NCBI GenBank assembly: GCA_018384835.1
Contig: JAHAYB010000006.1
Location: forward strand, 1 to 5,399
Length of the DNA stretch: 5,399 nucleotides
Direction of reading: 5' to 3'
From: Comamonas sp.
Lineage (GTDB): Bacteria > Pseudomonadota > Gammaproteobacteria > Burkholderiales > Burkholderiaceae_C
Shown: in pieces, positions 5,304-5,399 of the stretch
How the letters are laid out: every line of letters starts with the position of its first letter
Numbering within the stretch: position 1 is the stretch's first letter
Program-made: the position numbers and the translations under genes
The notes under the pieces: model-generated
Told to the model about the DNA's origin: nothing
Seen by the model: the letters and a program-made list of their open reading frames with translations, nothing else
Databases searched by the model: none

Positions 5304-5399
5304 TAGGACTTACGCAAACCCCATGGAAACCGAAGGGCTGCGCAGTTCCTGGCGCAGGTAGGCCGAGAGCATCTCATTCTTGATCTTGTAAATTGTGCT
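5304..5399 (-). mobile_element. end of an insertion sequence with the transposase 3' end, cut by the window edge
   Basis: At about 5304 the AT-rich sequence changes abruptly to GC-rich DNA starting TTAGGACTTACGCAAACCCC, which looks like an IS terminal inverted repeat. On the minus strand an open frame enters from the right edge and reads YKIKNEMLSAYLRQELRSP and then SVSMGFA, with its TAA stop (5310-5312) inside the presumed terminal repeat, as in many compact IS elements. Only 29 codons are visible, so the family cannot be named, and the other terminus and target duplication lie outside. The element is orientated with its transposase running towards the zinc-ribbon gene. Confidence is limited by the short visible piece. 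Confidence 0.5.

Overview
The window looks like part of an aromatic meta-cleavage (catechol) catabolic cluster from a betaproteobacterium, probably a Burkholderiales/Comamonadaceae member (Comamonas, Acidovorax or Delftia type). This rests on the GC-rich codon use, the recognisable catechol 2,3-dioxygenase and XylT-type ferredoxin, and a gene order (divergent LysR regulator, membrane ORF, ferredoxin, dioxygenase) that from memory resembles the cdo cluster of nitrobenzene-degrading Comamonas sp. JS765. No database search was possible, so the species and the cdo names are inference.

Layout. Positions 3343 down to 1 (minus strand) carry the catabolic genes in transcription order: an ABM-domain protein with two C-terminal membrane helices (2723-3343), a plant-type [2Fe-2S] ferredoxin (2180-2530), catechol 2,3-dioxygenase (1241-2167), a GlcG/HbpS (DUF336) protein (787-1221), and the N-terminal half of a 2-hydroxymuconic semialdehyde dehydrogenase (680 to the window edge). 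The dehydrogenase contains a one-base deletion near 145-146. The plus strand carries a divergent LysR regulator (3519-4424). Tail-to-tail with it is a 3' fragment of a short-chain dehydrogenase gene (4438-4533), followed by an AT-rich segment with a zinc-ribbon orphan gene (4550-5143). The right edge (about 5304-5399) looks like the terminus of an insertion sequence with the 3' end of its transposase.

How the genes fit together. The dioxygenase opens the catechol ring at the extradiol position to give 2-hydroxymuconic semialdehyde. The ferredoxin re-reduces the dioxygenase's active-site iron when it is oxidised. The dehydrogenase would oxidise the ring-cleavage product towards central metabolism, but its frame is broken here, so flux would need another copy or the hydrolytic branch. 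The LysR protein is the obvious local regulator.

The most notable non-coding signal is a duplicated module of about 45 bp. One copy lies upstream of the ferredoxin operon (2628-2671) and one between the regulator and the membrane ORF (3421-3464). Both have the same orientation and the same internal 25-base register, and each contains an ATAC-N7-type LysR half site followed by a TTGGAC element. This suggests one regulator controls two separate promoters.

The right-hand 1 kb (truncated SDR, AT-rich orphan gene, IS end) looks like a recombination boundary where foreign DNA replaced the original flank of the catabolic cluster.
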